A stretch of 64,000 bases of DNA from Sulfurimonas aquatica. GTDB taxonomy: Bacteria > Campylobacterota > Campylobacteria > Campylobacterales > Sulfurimonadaceae. A program made the position numbers and the translations under genes. Below the pieces are notes generated by a model. It worked only from the letters and a program-made list of their open reading frames with translations, was not told where the DNA came from and made no database searches. The DNA lies in assembly GCF_017357825.1 (NCBI RefSeq), contig NZ_CP046072.1, positions 558,001-622,000 of the forward strand, read 5' to 3'. This document shows, in pieces, positions 32,961-41,180 of this stretch (its first letter is position 1; every line of letters begins with the position of its first letter).

Positions 32961-33584
32961 ATGTTGAAATTAGCAGTTTTTGATTTTGATTCTACGTTGA
33001 TGGATGGCGAGACTATCGACTTTTTCGCTGAGGAACTTGGAATAGGTGAAGAAGTAGCTCGTATTACTGAAGAAGCGATGAGTGGAAGACTAGACTTTTT
33101 TGAGTCGCTTCAGCAAAGAGTAGGGCTTTTAAAAGGTCTAGACTTTTCAGTTGTGCAGAAGATAAGTCAAAACCTCCCTTATATGCCAGGCGCCATAGAG
33201 ACTATTGCCGCACTTAAAGCTAAGGGCGTAAAAGTAGTATGTTTTAGCGGTGGTTTTAGAACTGCGACTGGATATGCAAAAGATATACTCGGATACGATG
33301 CGGATTTTTCAAATGTTTTACATGAAAAAGATGGAAAACTTACTGGTCTTGTTGGTGGAGATATGATGTTCTCTCACTCTAAGGGCGACATGTTACAGCG
33401 TTTACAGAAGATCCTTGGCGTTAGTGAAGAAGAGACGTTAGTATGTGGTGATGGCGCAAATGATTTAAGTATGTTTGCGCATGCCGGAACAAGAGTGGCG
33501 TTTTGCGCTAGAGAGATTTTAGAAAAAGAGGCAAACATAGTTATAAAAACTAAAGATTTGACTCAAATACTGGAGAAAATATAA
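32961..33584 (+). CDS. SerB-like HAD phosphatase
   Basis: The 207-residue HAD hydrolase has the nucleophile motif DFDSTLMDGETI near residue 8 (Asp8, Asp10), motif II around VVCFSGGF, the conserved Lys in HSKGDML and motif IV in VCGDGANDLSMF. This is the phosphoserine phosphatase pattern, and SerB would complete serine synthesis. It is shorter than E. coli SerB because it has no ACT-like N-terminal domain. A 106-residue gene follows after one base. Confidence 0.9.
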   Translation: MLKLAVFDFDSTLMDGETIDFFAEELGIGEEVARITEEAMSGRLDFFESLQQRVGLLKGLDFSVVQKISQNLPYMPGAIETIAALKAKGVKVVCFSGGFRTATGYAKDILGYDADFSNVLHEKDGKLTGLVGGDMMFSHSKGDMLQRLQKILGVSEEETLVCGDGANDLSMFAHAGTRVAFCAREILEKEANIVIKTKDLTQILEKI

Positions 33585-33585
33585 T

Positions 33586-33906
33586 ATGTTAGATAGTACA
33601 GTTTGGAGACAACACCACAAAGACAATAGTTTTAGAAGATATATATCTGAATTTTGTATTATTGATGAGATTGATTTACTAGTTGAAGATAAAGAGTTAT
33701 ATAGCGTTTTAAAAGCTAAGCTTACAAAAAAAGAACTCAAACTTTTCGCTATGGACTGTGCAAACGTTGGTGATGACACTTTGAAAAAAGAGTTTTCTTA
33801 CGATGATGCAGCCTTAGAAAAAGCGAAGTTTAAACTTTATAAAAAACTAAAACAAGACAAAACAAGACTAGACTTTAAAGAATCGTCTAGAACAAGAGAG
33901 GGGTAA
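33586..33906 (+). CDS. Small basic protein downstream of serB, unknown
   Basis: The 106-residue protein is charged and helical with two cysteines (EFCIIDE, MDCANVG). I recognise no domain. It begins one base after the serB stop (TAATATG), so it is cotranslated with serB. A 13-bp inverted repeat just after it ends the transcript. Confidence 0.7.
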   Translation: MLDSTVWRQHHKDNSFRRYISEFCIIDEIDLLVEDKELYSVLKAKLTKKELKLFAMDCANVGDDTLKKEFSYDDAALEKAKFKLYKKLKQDKTRLDFKESSRTREG

Positions 33907-33935
33907 TTTAGAAACTTTAAACTAAAGTTTCTAAA
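33907..33935 (+). terminator. Terminator hairpin after the serB pair
   Basis: TTTAGAAACTTTA (33907-33919) and TAAAGTTTCTAAA (33923-33935) form a perfect 13-bp stem with a three-base AAC loop. The low GC content makes it moderate as an intrinsic terminator. Confidence 0.7.
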
Positions 33936-33963
33936 TCATGCATTACGATTAATCAATTATTTA

Positions 33964-33969
33964 TATAAT
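33964..33969 (+). promoter_or_regulatory. Probable -10 element of the three-cysteine paralogue
   Basis: TATAAT lies 43 bases before the ATG at 34013. The ATTCCACAAT repeats seen ahead of the sox copy are absent here, so the two paralogues seem to be controlled differently. Confidence 0.45.
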
Positions 33970-34012
33970 AGATTGTAGGATATCAATAGTATATTATTAA
34001 AAGGAAATCTAA

Positions 34013-34351
34013 ATGAAAAAAACAACTTCGTTATTACTAGCTGCAATGGTAGCAGGATCAGTTTTCACTACAAGTGCAATGGCTGACGCTAAAAAAGGTC
34101 AAAAATACTACCTTAAAAAGTTAAAAGTTTGTAAAAAAGATGGTCTTAAAAACGGTGCTGTTTTCGCAACTAAGCATGATCGTAAGTCTTGGGAAGATTT
34201 AAAAGCTTCTGGAAAACTTATGGATGAGTGGAAGACAATCTGTCCAAGCGGTGCTAAAAAGTTCAAAAAAATGAAAGAAAAAGATATTACAAATGTATAT
34301 GACTTCGTTTGGAAATATGCTTCTGATGGTGAAGTTCCATCTTGTGGTTAA
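34013..34351 (+). CDS. Small periplasmic three-cysteine protein, stand-alone paralogue
   Basis: The 112-residue precursor has a Sec signal peptide (cleavage after AMA, near residue 24) unrelated in sequence to that of the copy at 5132-5470. The 88-residue mature parts are the same except for seven positions, including all three cysteines and the terminal GEVPSCG. AAAAGGAAATCTAA precedes the ATG. It stands alone, away from sox genes, between a serB pair and a terminator. The lack of CXXCH rules out normal haem c binding. Function unknown; high conservation of the mature part suggests a specific contact surface. Confidence 0.85.
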   Translation: MKKTTSLLLAAMVAGSVFTTSAMADAKKGQKYYLKKLKVCKKDGLKNGAVFATKHDRKSWEDLKASGKLMDEWKTICPSGAKKFKKMKEKDITNVYDFVWKYASDGEVPSCG

Positions 34352-34364
34352 TCTAAAACAACTT

Positions 34365-34389
34365 TTTTAAGAGCTTTATGCTCTTAAAA
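34365..34389 (+). terminator. Terminator after the three-cysteine paralogue
   Basis: TTTTAAGAGC (34365-34374) and GCTCTTAAAA (34380-34389) form a perfect 10-bp stem with loop TTTAT, flanked by T and A runs so it could work in both directions. Confidence 0.75.
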
Positions 34390-34518
34390 GATCTACTCTA
34401 CTTACTTCCTTAGATATCTAAAAATCAAAACAAAATCTTTTAAATTAAAAAGCAATTTAGTGTTAGTATAACTTTTACACCATAAAGCTTTAGTTACCTA
34501 AAACTTTATAGTAAATAT

Positions 34519-34827
34519 TTATTGTGCCCCGTAAAAAGTAGAATCAATCTCTTCTGTAAACTGAGCAATTGAAAATGTGATTAAATTTGCTAAATCTTGA
34601 GGTTCTTTTTCAAGATTTGGTCCTTTTAGTGGCATGTATTGTACTTGTGGTCGTTGTCCATTTGCTTCATATGTAAACTGAATATATGGGTCATCAGATA
34701 CATTACGATTTTCTACTGTCATTAAAACTTCAGGAATATAATAATCAATTTGTACATCAGGATTTACGCCAACATTATCTATAATTCCAACAACCGCCTC
34801 TAGTGTTTCTTTATGTGCATCTAACAT
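34519..34827 (-). CDS. Small acidic protein, unknown
   Basis: The 102-residue soluble protein has no cysteines and no membrane segment. ATG 34827 was chosen because CGGAGAAATACT precedes it; a longer in-frame ORF upstream runs through a palindrome and has no Shine-Dalgarno. The centre (QIDYYIPEVLMTVENR) looks like a beta-hairpin and the end like a helix. I recognise no family. A 20-bp perfect palindrome sits 20 bases ahead of the start. Confidence 0.65.
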   Translation of the reverse strand: MLDAHKETLEAVVGIIDNVGVNPDVQIDYYIPEVLMTVENRNVSDDPYIQFTYEANGQRPQVQYMPLKGPNLEKEPQDLANLITFSIAQFTEEIDSTFYGAQ

Positions 34828-35194
34828 AGTATTTCTCCGATATGAGTGTTTATTTATAAATAAACATAGAGGAGTGAAACTCCCCATATCTGCAGAGTCT
34901 ATCTTTTCTAAACTATTGGATAGAAGGTGCAACTAACTTTCCTATAACTTTTGATTTATTTGTTGAGTTCTTTTTCCATAGTTCTCCAAAATCACCTTGA
35001 GCATAGTCTTAAAAGTTTTATGCTCTAAATAGTACTAAATTAAGCTTTTATCTAAAAGATTAAGCTCAATCTCCGCTTGCTATTTAATTGTAACTCAATA
35101 TGTTAAAGTAATAATATAAAATTTGATATCAATGTAAATAATTAAGAAGAAAAAAATGTTTGAAGAAAGATAGTTAAGAGATATGATGACTTTT
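34828..35194. other. Intergenic region of 367 bases with a palindrome
   Basis: The only strong elements are the 20-bp palindrome at 34847-34866, a GGAGT/ACTCC hairpin at 34871-34883 and a short TTGATATCAA palindrome at 35123-35132. No convincing gene is present. Confidence 0.5.
34847..34866. promoter_or_regulatory. Perfect 20-bp palindrome before a small gene
   Basis: TGTTTATTTA is followed directly by its exact reverse complement. It ends 20 bases before the start codon of the minus-strand gene, where a repressor could block transcription or an RNA hairpin could mask the ribosome site. No adjacent regulator gene suggests which protein binds. Confidence 0.5.
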
Positions 35195-35575
35195 TTAAAT
35201 TCCTAAGTCATCCATAAAACGATTTGCAAAGATAACACCCTCTTCTTTAAAGCGGGTAGAAATTTCTGGAGTGTAGATTTCATCAGCAGTAGCAGAAAAG
35301 AGTTCTATCCAACGCATAAAACTCTCTCTTGTTAAATGGGCTATGCCAAAGTGAGCACCAGATGGATTACCCCAATAAGGGCCTTCATCTAACAAAGAAG
35401 CCATCCAAAAATCTACTAGCAATCCTATATGGTATTCCCAGTCTTCATTTGTAATATCTGGACCAAGTTCATGAATAAAAAAAGGGCCTATCATATCATC
35501 TGCAATAGTTTTTTTATAAAACAGAGTCATTAGAACTCTTAAGTTTTCTCGGTTAATACTCTTTTGAAGTTCTAT
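35195..35575 (-). CDS. Group III truncated haemoglobin, probable AUA start
   Basis: The protein matches Campylobacter Ctb-type truncated haemoglobins: B-helix Tyr in LMTLFYKK, IGPFFIHEL, DEGPYWGNPSGAH with the proximal His, and LTRESFMRWIELF. The first ATG (35530) would give 111 residues and remove the first helix. In frame upstream, 15 more codons (IELQKSINRENLRVL) resemble the Ctb N terminus and begin at an ATA at 35575 that has AAAGGAT six bases before it. No ATG, GTG or TTG lies between the upstream stop and that site, so translation probably begins at AUA and yields 126 residues, close to the 127 of Ctb. Its likely role is O2/NO chemistry in the cytoplasm. Confidence 0.85.
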   Translation of the reverse strand: MELQKSINRENLRVLMTLFYKKTIADDMIGPFFIHELGPDITNEDWEYHIGLLVDFWMASLLDEGPYWGNPSGAHFGIAHLTRESFMRWIELFSATADEIYTPEISTRFKEEGVIFANRFMDDLGI

Positions 35576-35679
35576 ATTTTATCCTTTAGTCACAAATCAT
35601 CTATAAATACATTAGTATAAAAAAGGTAGAGATAATTTTTTGAAATTATAGCAAAAATTAAATAGGGATTGGAGTGAGT

Positions 35680-36138
35680 CTATTTCTTGGTTGTAAATTC
35701 AAGCTGACCGCTACTGTATGTCATTCCAAAACTATCTGCTAGATTATATACCTGTTTTAAAGCACTTTTAAAATCTTCTGTAGTAAGGGTTGAAAGAGGA
35801 TGAATAAAAGCAGCATAAAGGACATTTTCAGAAACTGCATAACGAGCATCTAGAGCTAAGTGAAAGTTTGAATTCATCAGAGAGTCTTTAATCTTTGGAG
35901 CTAAAGGAGAGTAGGCTGTAATAGGAGAAATGATTCTCATTCTATTGTGCTCCTCATCTGAGAGAAGTACCATCTTTGTGCCTCGGTATTTGAAAAATAG
36001 ATAACCTATATCTTCTTCTAATATTTCTGTATCAGCTGAGCTCTTTGCGATGTGGTGAAGAATCTCTTGAGTCATCGGAGATTCGATTTTTATAATAGGG
36101 TGTTCTTGAGTTAAACTTTTTAATGTATGCTTTTTCAT
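35680..36138 (-). CDS. Conserved small protein, possibly YbjN/CesT-fold
   Basis: The 152-residue soluble protein has an alternating pattern of helix, strands (IGYLFFKYRGTKMVLLSD, NRMRIISPITAY), a central helix and a final strand, with a length typical of YbjN-like or type III chaperone-like folds. This is a fold guess only; no motif is decisive. It stands alone between the haemoglobin gene and ssrA. No signal peptide is present. Confidence 0.6.
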   Translation of the reverse strand: MKKHTLKSLTQEHPIIKIESPMTQEILHHIAKSSADTEILEEDIGYLFFKYRGTKMVLLSDEEHNRMRIISPITAYSPLAPKIKDSLMNSNFHLALDARYAVSENVLYAAFIHPLSTLTTEDFKSALKQVYNLADSFGMTYSSGQLEFTTKK

Positions 36139-36200
36139 TGTTTTTTTATGATTATACCCTATAAATAGGAAAGAGGATGATTATTATCGAAGTTTATTTG

Positions 36201-36575
36201 TGGTGGAGACGTGCGGGATCGAACCGCAGTCCTAAAACTAATTTTCTATGACGTCTACATGCTTAGAGAAGTTGTTAAAGTTTAATTCTGCTTCACACAC
36301 CTTGCAAAGCTACACAGAACGAGTCTCGGAATTCGTATAAAGCTGAGACAGACTTTATATATATCTACATAAGGGTTATACTTCGAGTCCTATTTATCTA
36401 GAGTCCATAGGTGAAGCAGCCCGTCCTCTAAGAGGGGGTAAAACTTAAGCTACTGCTAAAGCTGGGCGGTAATTTGTATTGTTTGCGTTTAAGCAATTTT
36501 GAGCCGTGTAACGGAAGTGCTCAGTCCGACATGCAATCATAGACTACTAGCTCCAGTCGAAGCCATGTCGTCCCC
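36201..36575 (-). ncRNA. ssrA: Transfer-messenger RNA
   Basis: The 375-nucleotide gene has the tRNA-like ends: 5' GGGGACGACATGGCTTCGAC and 3' GGTTCGATCCCGC, then CGTCTCCACCA with an encoded CCA. Seven base pairs join GGGGACG and CGTCTCC. The tag frame starts at GCA and reads ANNTNYRPALAVA before TAA. tmRNA with SmpB frees stalled ribosomes and marks the peptide for proteolysis. It is the one-piece form usual in Campylobacterota. Confidence 0.97.
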
Positions 36576-36659
36576 AAAATATCTCAATACAAAGATATAT
36601 AAAAGTATATCAAATATTTAGTTATTAAAAAAATTAAAAGGAATTTGATATTTAAAAGG

Positions 36660-36735
36660 TGGTGGCCAATCTCGGAATCGAACCAAGGACACACTGATTT
36701 TCAGTCAGTTGCTCTACCGACTGAGCTAATTGGCC
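36660..36735 (-). tRNA. tRNA-Phe (GAA), second in transcription order
   Basis: The 76-nucleotide gene has a GGCCAAT/ATTGGCC acceptor stem, the anticodon loop CTGAAAA with anticodon GAA, GGTTCGATTCC as the T arm, and an encoded CCA. Confidence 0.97.
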
Positions 36736-36771
36736 ACGGTAAATGTTTTGTAATAAAAAGTCTTTAAAAGG

Positions 36772-36847
36772 TGGTGGCCAATCTCGGAATCGAACCAAGG
36801 ACACACTGATTTTCAGTCAGTTGCTCTACCGACTGAGCTAATTGGCC
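36772..36847 (-). tRNA. tRNA-Phe (GAA), first in transcription order
   Basis: The sequence is identical to the gene at 36660-36735, 36 bases away. The similarity extends seven to eight bases into the 3' flank, which indicates a recent tandem duplication. Confidence 0.97.
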
Positions 36848-36864
36848 ATCTTTTAAAGAGCGAC

Positions 36865-36870
36865 ATTATA
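36865..36870 (-). promoter_or_regulatory. Promoter -10 of the tRNA-Phe pair
   Basis: On the minus strand TATAAT is followed by a GTCGC discriminator, and the tRNA begins 18 bases later. No good -35 is visible. The GC-rich discriminator is common at stringently controlled stable RNA promoters. Confidence 0.65.
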
Positions 36871-36893
36871 TCCCGTTGGTACTGAAAGTAAGC

Positions 36894-37460
36894 TTATGAG
36901 GAAGTGAGTAGCTTAAGCCCTTTTACAACGACTTTTTTTTCAAGTTCTTTTATTTTTATTTCAAGGCCTTCTGCTGTTTCACCTTCTTGTATGATTAACT
37001 CTTCTTGAAGGATTATTTTTCCCTCATCATACTCTTCATTTACTTCATGAAGTGTCACGCCACTTTTTGGCTCTGCGTTTTTTATCACCGCTTGATGAAC
37101 TAGACTGCCATACATACCTTTACCACCGTACTGAGGAAGAAGGGAAGGGTGCGAGTTAAGAACTGTGAAGTTCTGAGTTATGGAGGGATTTATCTTTTTC
37201 ATGTAGCCCGCTAAGAACACATATTTACAATTGTACTTTTTTAAAAGCTGGGATATCTCTTTATCAACATCCTCAACATTTTTGCTGTTTATGACAAAAG
37301 CGTCTACATTTCGCTCTCTTGCTTTATTTAGTACATTCGCATTTGTATTATTCGTGATTATTAGAGGGATGTTTAAATCTAGTTGTTTAGCTTGAACTGC
37401 ATCATAGATAGAATCAAATGAACTTCCATTATAGGAAGCTAAAATAGCAATATTTTCCAT
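36894..37460 (-). CDS. purN: Phosphoribosylglycinamide formyltransferase
   Basis: The 188-residue enzyme transfers a formyl group from 10-formyl-THF to GAR in purine synthesis. The catalytic set is visible: Asn and His in LNSHPSLLPQYGG and Asp in VNEEYDEGKI. The usual N-terminal GSGSN loop reads ASYNGSS here. ATG 37460 was chosen because it overlaps the mraY stop (TAATG) and because the protein then begins at the first beta strand; upstream in-frame codons lie inside mraY. Confidence 0.93.
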   Translation of the reverse strand: MENIAILASYNGSSFDSIYDAVQAKQLDLNIPLIITNNTNANVLNKARERNVDAFVINSKNVEDVDKEISQLLKKYNCKYVFLAGYMKKINPSITQNFTVLNSHPSLLPQYGGKGMYGSLVHQAVIKNAEPKSGVTLHEVNEEYDEGKIILQEELIIQEGETAEGLEIKIKELEKKVVVKGLKLLTSS

Positions 37461-38566
37461 TATCTGATTTTTAAACTTATTAGAGCTAAGAGATTTGAGA
37501 GTACTGCGATAATCCAAAATCTTACTATTATTTTATTTTCAGCCCAGTTTTTCATCTCAAAATGGTGATGGATAGGGGCCATTAAAAAAACTCTTTTTTT
37601 ACGTAGCTTGTAGCTTCCCACTTGTAAAATTACAGAGAGTGTTTCAATCACAAAAATTGAACCAATAAGAAGTAAAAGAATTTCACTCTTTGTAATGATG
37701 GAAAGGTAACCTAAAAAAGCACCAATTGTTAAGGATCCACTATCTCCCATAAAAACTTCAGCAGGGTGACAGTTGTACCATAAAAAGCCACTAAGAGCTC
37801 CCATTAAGGCACTTGCGATGATAGCAACTTCACCTACATTAAAGTTTGGCATAAGTAGGTAAGCACTTATTTTTGCATGACCAGTTATATATATAATGAT
37901 GCTAAATGTTGTCAAAGCGACTATTGAGGGAACAGTGGCAAGTCCATCTAGTCCATCTGTTAAGTTTACAGCGTTTGATGTTGAAACAATGACTAAAACC
38001 CATAAAATTAATGCGAACATTCCCATCTCTAAAACAGGTGATTTAAGAAATGGCACATAAAGTTCAGTGTTAAAGTTTGCATAAAAGAGGATAAATGAAG
38101 CAACGATTAGTGATGAAATTATTTGTAGTAGTAGTTTTGTTCTAGCTTTAAGACCTGCTAGGTTTTCACTCTTTTTGATTTTTGCATAATCATCTTGGAA
38201 GCCTATAAGAGAAAATAGCACTATGGTCATTAAGCCAGCAATTGCATAGGGATTATCTAGCTTTACCGTGAATAAAGATGCGATAAGCGTAGAGCCTATA
38301 AAGACTATGCCTCCCATAGTAGGTGTTGAGACTTTTTCTTTGTGTCTATCTGGTGCCCACTCGTTTATGGGTTGAACTCGAGACGTTCTTTGTGCCCATT
38401 TTATAAAAAGTGGCATAAGAAAGAGTGTTAAAAAAAGAGCTATGAAAAATGAAAATCCAGCTCGGATAGTGATGTAACCTAAAATATTTATGTCTAAAAA
38501 ATCATGTAACCAGTAAAGCAATAGTTGTCCTGTTAGGAAGGGATTATAGTAAATTAAAAGTGACAT
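37460..38566 (-). CDS. mraY: Phospho-N-acetylmuramoyl-pentapeptide transferase
   Basis: The 368-residue polytopic membrane enzyme forms lipid I from UDP-MurNAc-pentapeptide and undecaprenyl phosphate. Motifs are present: GFQDDYAKI with the Asp pair, NAVNLTDGLDGLA, and the HHHFE loop near the C terminus. The start MSLLIYYNPF at 38566 gives a normal length; a longer ORF upstream lies opposite gpmI. The gene is divergent from gpmI with only 42 bases between them and is coupled to purN. Confidence 0.95.
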   Translation of the reverse strand: MSLLIYYNPFLTGQLLLYWLHDFLDINILGYITIRAGFSFFIALFLTLFLMPLFIKWAQRTSRVQPINEWAPDRHKEKVSTPTMGGIVFIGSTLIASLFTVKLDNPYAIAGLMTIVLFSLIGFQDDYAKIKKSENLAGLKARTKLLLQIISSLIVASFILFYANFNTELYVPFLKSPVLEMGMFALILWVLVIVSTSNAVNLTDGLDGLATVPSIVALTTFSIIIYITGHAKISAYLLMPNFNVGEVAIIASALMGALSGFLWYNCHPAEVFMGDSGSLTIGAFLGYLSIITKSEILLLLIGSIFVIETLSVILQVGSYKLRKKRVFLMAPIHHHFEMKNWAENKIIVRFWIIAVLSNLLALISLKIR

Positions 38567-38571
38567 TATAG

Positions 38572-38577
38572 TATAAT
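38572..38577 (+). promoter_or_regulatory. Shared -10 region between mraY and gpmI
   Basis: TATAAT points toward gpmI, and the complementary strand reads TATACT across the same bases, so this 42-base gap may serve both directions. Confidence 0.45.
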
Positions 38578-38608
38578 CCTCAAATAAATTTATATGATAG
38601 GAATAAAA

Positions 38609-40084
38609 TTGAGTAAAAAAGCAATACTGATTATTACAGATGGCATAGGCTATTGTGAAAAAATAGAGCATAATGCATTTTATAATGCTCAAAAACCAAC
38701 ATATGATAAGTTATTTAAAGAGACTCCGCATTCATTAGTAGATACTTTTGGCCTTAGTGTAGGACTTCCTGAAGGTCAGATGGGAAACTCAGAAGTAGGT
38801 CATATGAGCATAGGTAGTGGTAGAGTTTTGTACCAAGACCTTGTAAAAATTTCTCTTGCATTGAGTGAAAACAGACTGGAAAAAAATGAGGTGCTTCAAT
38901 CACTTTTTAAATCATCAGATAGACTTCATCTTATTGGTTTGATGAGTGATGGAGGTGTTCATTCTCATATAGATCACTTTATGGGCATAGCGGACATAGC
39001 TGCTAAAAATGGAAAGAAAGTTTTTCTTCATCTTATCACAGATGGGAGAGACGTCTCTCCAACTTCTGCTCAGAAATACATTAAAAAAGTACAAGAACAT
39101 CTGTCTGAAAATGTCACTATCGCTACGGTTTCTGGCCGTTTTTACTCTATGGATAGGGATAATAGATGGGAAAGAATAGAACGCGGTTACGATGCAATAG
39201 TAAACGCGACACCAAAGAGTGATTTTGATGCTCCGGGATATATTGGACACTCGTACGCTTTAGGTGAAACAGATGAGTTTGTAGAACCTGCCGCATTTGA
39301 TGGCTATGATGGAATGAAAGATGGGGACAGCGTTCTTGCTATCAACTTTAGAAGTGATAGAATGAGAGAAATGGTTACAGCATTGGGAGATAGAAATTTC
39401 AAAAACTTTGAAAAAGCGGATTTAAAAATAAACCTAGCGACTATTACAGAGTATGATAAAAGTTTCACATATCCAGTAATGTTTAAAAAAGACGTTCCAA
39501 AAAATACGCTTGCGGAAGTTATATCAAACGCAGGACTTCGTCAACTCCATACCGCAGAAACAGAAAAGTATGCTCATGTGACATTTTTTTTAAATGGGGG
39601 AATAGACGAACCTTATAAGAATGAGACAAGAGTTTTAATACCCTCCCCAGATGTTAAAACATACGACATGCAACCAGAGATGAACGCAGCAAGCGTTGGC
39701 AAAGCTGTTTTAAACGCCATTGATGAACAATATGATTTTATAGTGGTAAATTTTGCTAATGGCGATATGGTCGGACATACTGGAAATTTTGAAGCAGCTA
39801 AGCTGGCTGTGAGTGCGGTGGATGAGCAGTTAGGGTTGATACTTGAGTCTGCTAAAGTAAATGATTATTCAGTTGTACTTACGTCAGATCATGGAAACTG
39901 TGAAGAGATGAAAGATGAAGATGGAAATACGCTCACTAACCACACGGTAGGAAAAGTTTGGTGCTTTGTGCAAGCAGATGGTGTATCAAAAGTAGAATCA
40001 GGTAGCTTGAATAATATCGCGCCAACAGTCTTAAAGTTGATGGAGATAGAGATTCCACAAGAGATGGATCATAGTCTTATATAA
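38609..40084 (+). CDS. gpmI: 2,3-bisphosphoglycerate-independent phosphoglycerate mutase
   Basis: The 491-residue manganese enzyme interconverts 3- and 2-phosphoglycerate. It has the metal-binding start ILIITDGIGYC, the catalytic Ser in GQMGNSEVGHMSIG, DGRDVSPTSA, NFRSDRMREM, the late metal residues in NFANGDMVGHTG, and LTSDHGNCEEM. TTG 38609 was preferred because AGGA lies six bases upstream and the protein then starts MSKKAILII; an in-frame ATG at 38594 would add five residues and has no Shine-Dalgarno. Confidence 0.95.
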   Translation: MSKKAILIITDGIGYCEKIEHNAFYNAQKPTYDKLFKETPHSLVDTFGLSVGLPEGQMGNSEVGHMSIGSGRVLYQDLVKISLALSENRLEKNEVLQSLFKSSDRLHLIGLMSDGGVHSHIDHFMGIADIAAKNGKKVFLHLITDGRDVSPTSAQKYIKKVQEHLSENVTIATVSGRFYSMDRDNRWERIERGYDAIVNATPKSDFDAPGYIGHSYALGETDEFVEPAAFDGYDGMKDGDSVLAINFRSDRMREMVTALGDRNFKNFEKADLKINLATITEYDKSFTYPVMFKKDVPKNTLAEVISNAGLRQLHTAETEKYAHVTFFLNGGIDEPYKNETRVLIPSPDVKTYDMQPEMNAASVGKAVLNAIDEQYDFIVVNFANGDMVGHTGNFEAAKLAVSAVDEQLGLILESAKVNDYSVVLTSDHGNCEEMKDEDGNTLTNHTVGKVWCFVQADGVSKVESGSLNNIAPTVLKLMEIEIPQEMDHSLI

Positions 40085-40118
40085 ACTAATTAAAATTTAA
40101 AATGGAGATAAATTAAAT

Positions 40119-40865
40119 ATGAAATTTAGCGGTAAAAATGTATTGGTAACTGGATCAAGTCGTGGGATAGGCGCAGAAATAGCGAAAACTTTAGCAGGAT
40201 TTGGTTTAAAAGTGTGGATAAACTATAGAAGTGGTGCAAAAGAAGCTGATGCAATTAAAGAAGAGATTGAAGCTGCTGGTGGCAATGCGGCAATAATTGG
40301 TTTTGATGTAAGTGATGAAGCTGCATTTATCGACGCTATTAAAACTATAGTAGATAGTGATGGAGAGTTCTCATACCTTGTAAATAACGCTGGAATTACA
40401 AATGATAAACTAGCTCTTCGTATGAAAACTGATGATTTTATGTCCGTTATAAATGCAAACTTAACTTCTTGTTTTATAGGTTGCCGTGAGTCAATGAAAA
40501 CAATGAGAAAGAAAAAGTTTGGCGCTGTAGTAAATATCGCTTCTATAGTTGGAGAAACTGGAAACGCAGGTCAGACTAATTACTCAGCAAGTAAAGGTGG
40601 AGTAATTGCGATGACAAAAAGTTTTGCAATTGAGGCGGCGACAAGTGGAATCCGTTACAATACTGTTACTCCTGGTTTTATAGCAACTGAAATGACAGAT
40701 GTTTTAAGTGATGAAGTCAAAGAAAGCTTTACTTCAAAAATTCCAATGAGTCGCTTTGGAAACCCTAGCGAAGTTGCTGAAGCGACAGCATTTTTACTTT
40801 CAGATCACTCTAGTTATATCACTGGTGAGACACTAAAAGTAAACGGCGGACTGAATATGGCATAG
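40119..40865 (+). CDS. fabG: 3-oxoacyl-ACP reductase
   Basis: The 248-residue short-chain dehydrogenase reduces beta-ketoacyl-ACP with NADPH. It has the Rossmann TGSSRGIG loop (residues about 12-19), LVNNAG, the catalytic Ser in ASIVG, Tyr and Lys in YSASKGG, and the C-terminal GETLKVNGGLNMA. ATGGAGATAA provides the ribosome site. It opens the fatty acid block fabG-acpP-fabF-accA. Confidence 0.96.
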   Translation: MKFSGKNVLVTGSSRGIGAEIAKTLAGFGLKVWINYRSGAKEADAIKEEIEAAGGNAAIIGFDVSDEAAFIDAIKTIVDSDGEFSYLVNNAGITNDKLALRMKTDDFMSVINANLTSCFIGCRESMKTMRKKKFGAVVNIASIVGETGNAGQTNYSASKGGVIAMTKSFAIEAATSGIRYNTVTPGFIATEMTDVLSDEVKESFTSKIPMSRFGNPSEVAEATAFLLSDHSSYITGETLKVNGGLNMA

Positions 40866-40898
40866 ATTTCTTAGTTTTTAAATTAATTAAGATACTTA

Positions 40899-40907
40899 TG
40901 CTATAAT
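40899..40907 (+). promoter_or_regulatory. Extended -10 promoter of acpP
   Basis: TGCTATAAT (TGn plus a perfect TATAAT) lies between fabG and acpP, 34 bases before the acpP start. It gives acpP its own strong promoter, as expected for a very abundant protein. Confidence 0.65.
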
Positions 40908-40940
40908 TACACGATTTTAACTTAAATGACAGGAGCTATA

Positions 40941-41168
40941 ATGGCACTTTTAGAAGATATTAAAGAAGTAGTAGTAGAACAATTAAGCGTTAGCGCTGAT
41001 GAAGTAAAAGAAGATGCGAAATTCGTAGAAGATTTAGGTGCAGATAGCTTAGATGTTGTAGAATTAGTTATGGCTCTTGAAGAGAAATTTGATATAGAAA
41101 TTCCTGATGATGAAGCTGAGAAGATCCAAACTGTTAAAGATGTAGTGGATTACATAGAAAGTAAATAA
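40941..41168 (+). CDS. acpP: Acyl carrier protein
   Basis: The 75-residue acidic protein carries growing acyl chains on a phosphopantetheine arm attached to the Ser of [12 protein letters not shown]. The helices match AcpP, with the typical [13 protein letters not shown] segment. ATG 40941 follows AGGAGCTATA; an upstream in-frame ATG (40926) would add five residues not typical of AcpP. Confidence 0.97.
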   Translation: MALLEDIKEVVVEQLSVSADEVKEDAKFVEDLGADSLDVVELVMALEEKFDIEIPDDEAEKIQTVKDVVDYIESK

Positions 41169-41180
41169 TTTACTTTTTTG

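Noticed and set aside
34828-34932. N-terminal extension of the 34519-34827 gene
   Set aside because: The extra 35 codons run through the perfect palindrome and lack a ribosome site, whereas ATG 34827 has GGAGAA upstream.
35195-35530. Short 111-residue haemoglobin from the internal ATG
   Set aside because: It would lack the first helix, and the upstream codons match the family and have a good ribosome site.
38567-38692. Longer mraY start
   Set aside because: The extra codons lie opposite the gpmI coding sequence and have no family similarity.
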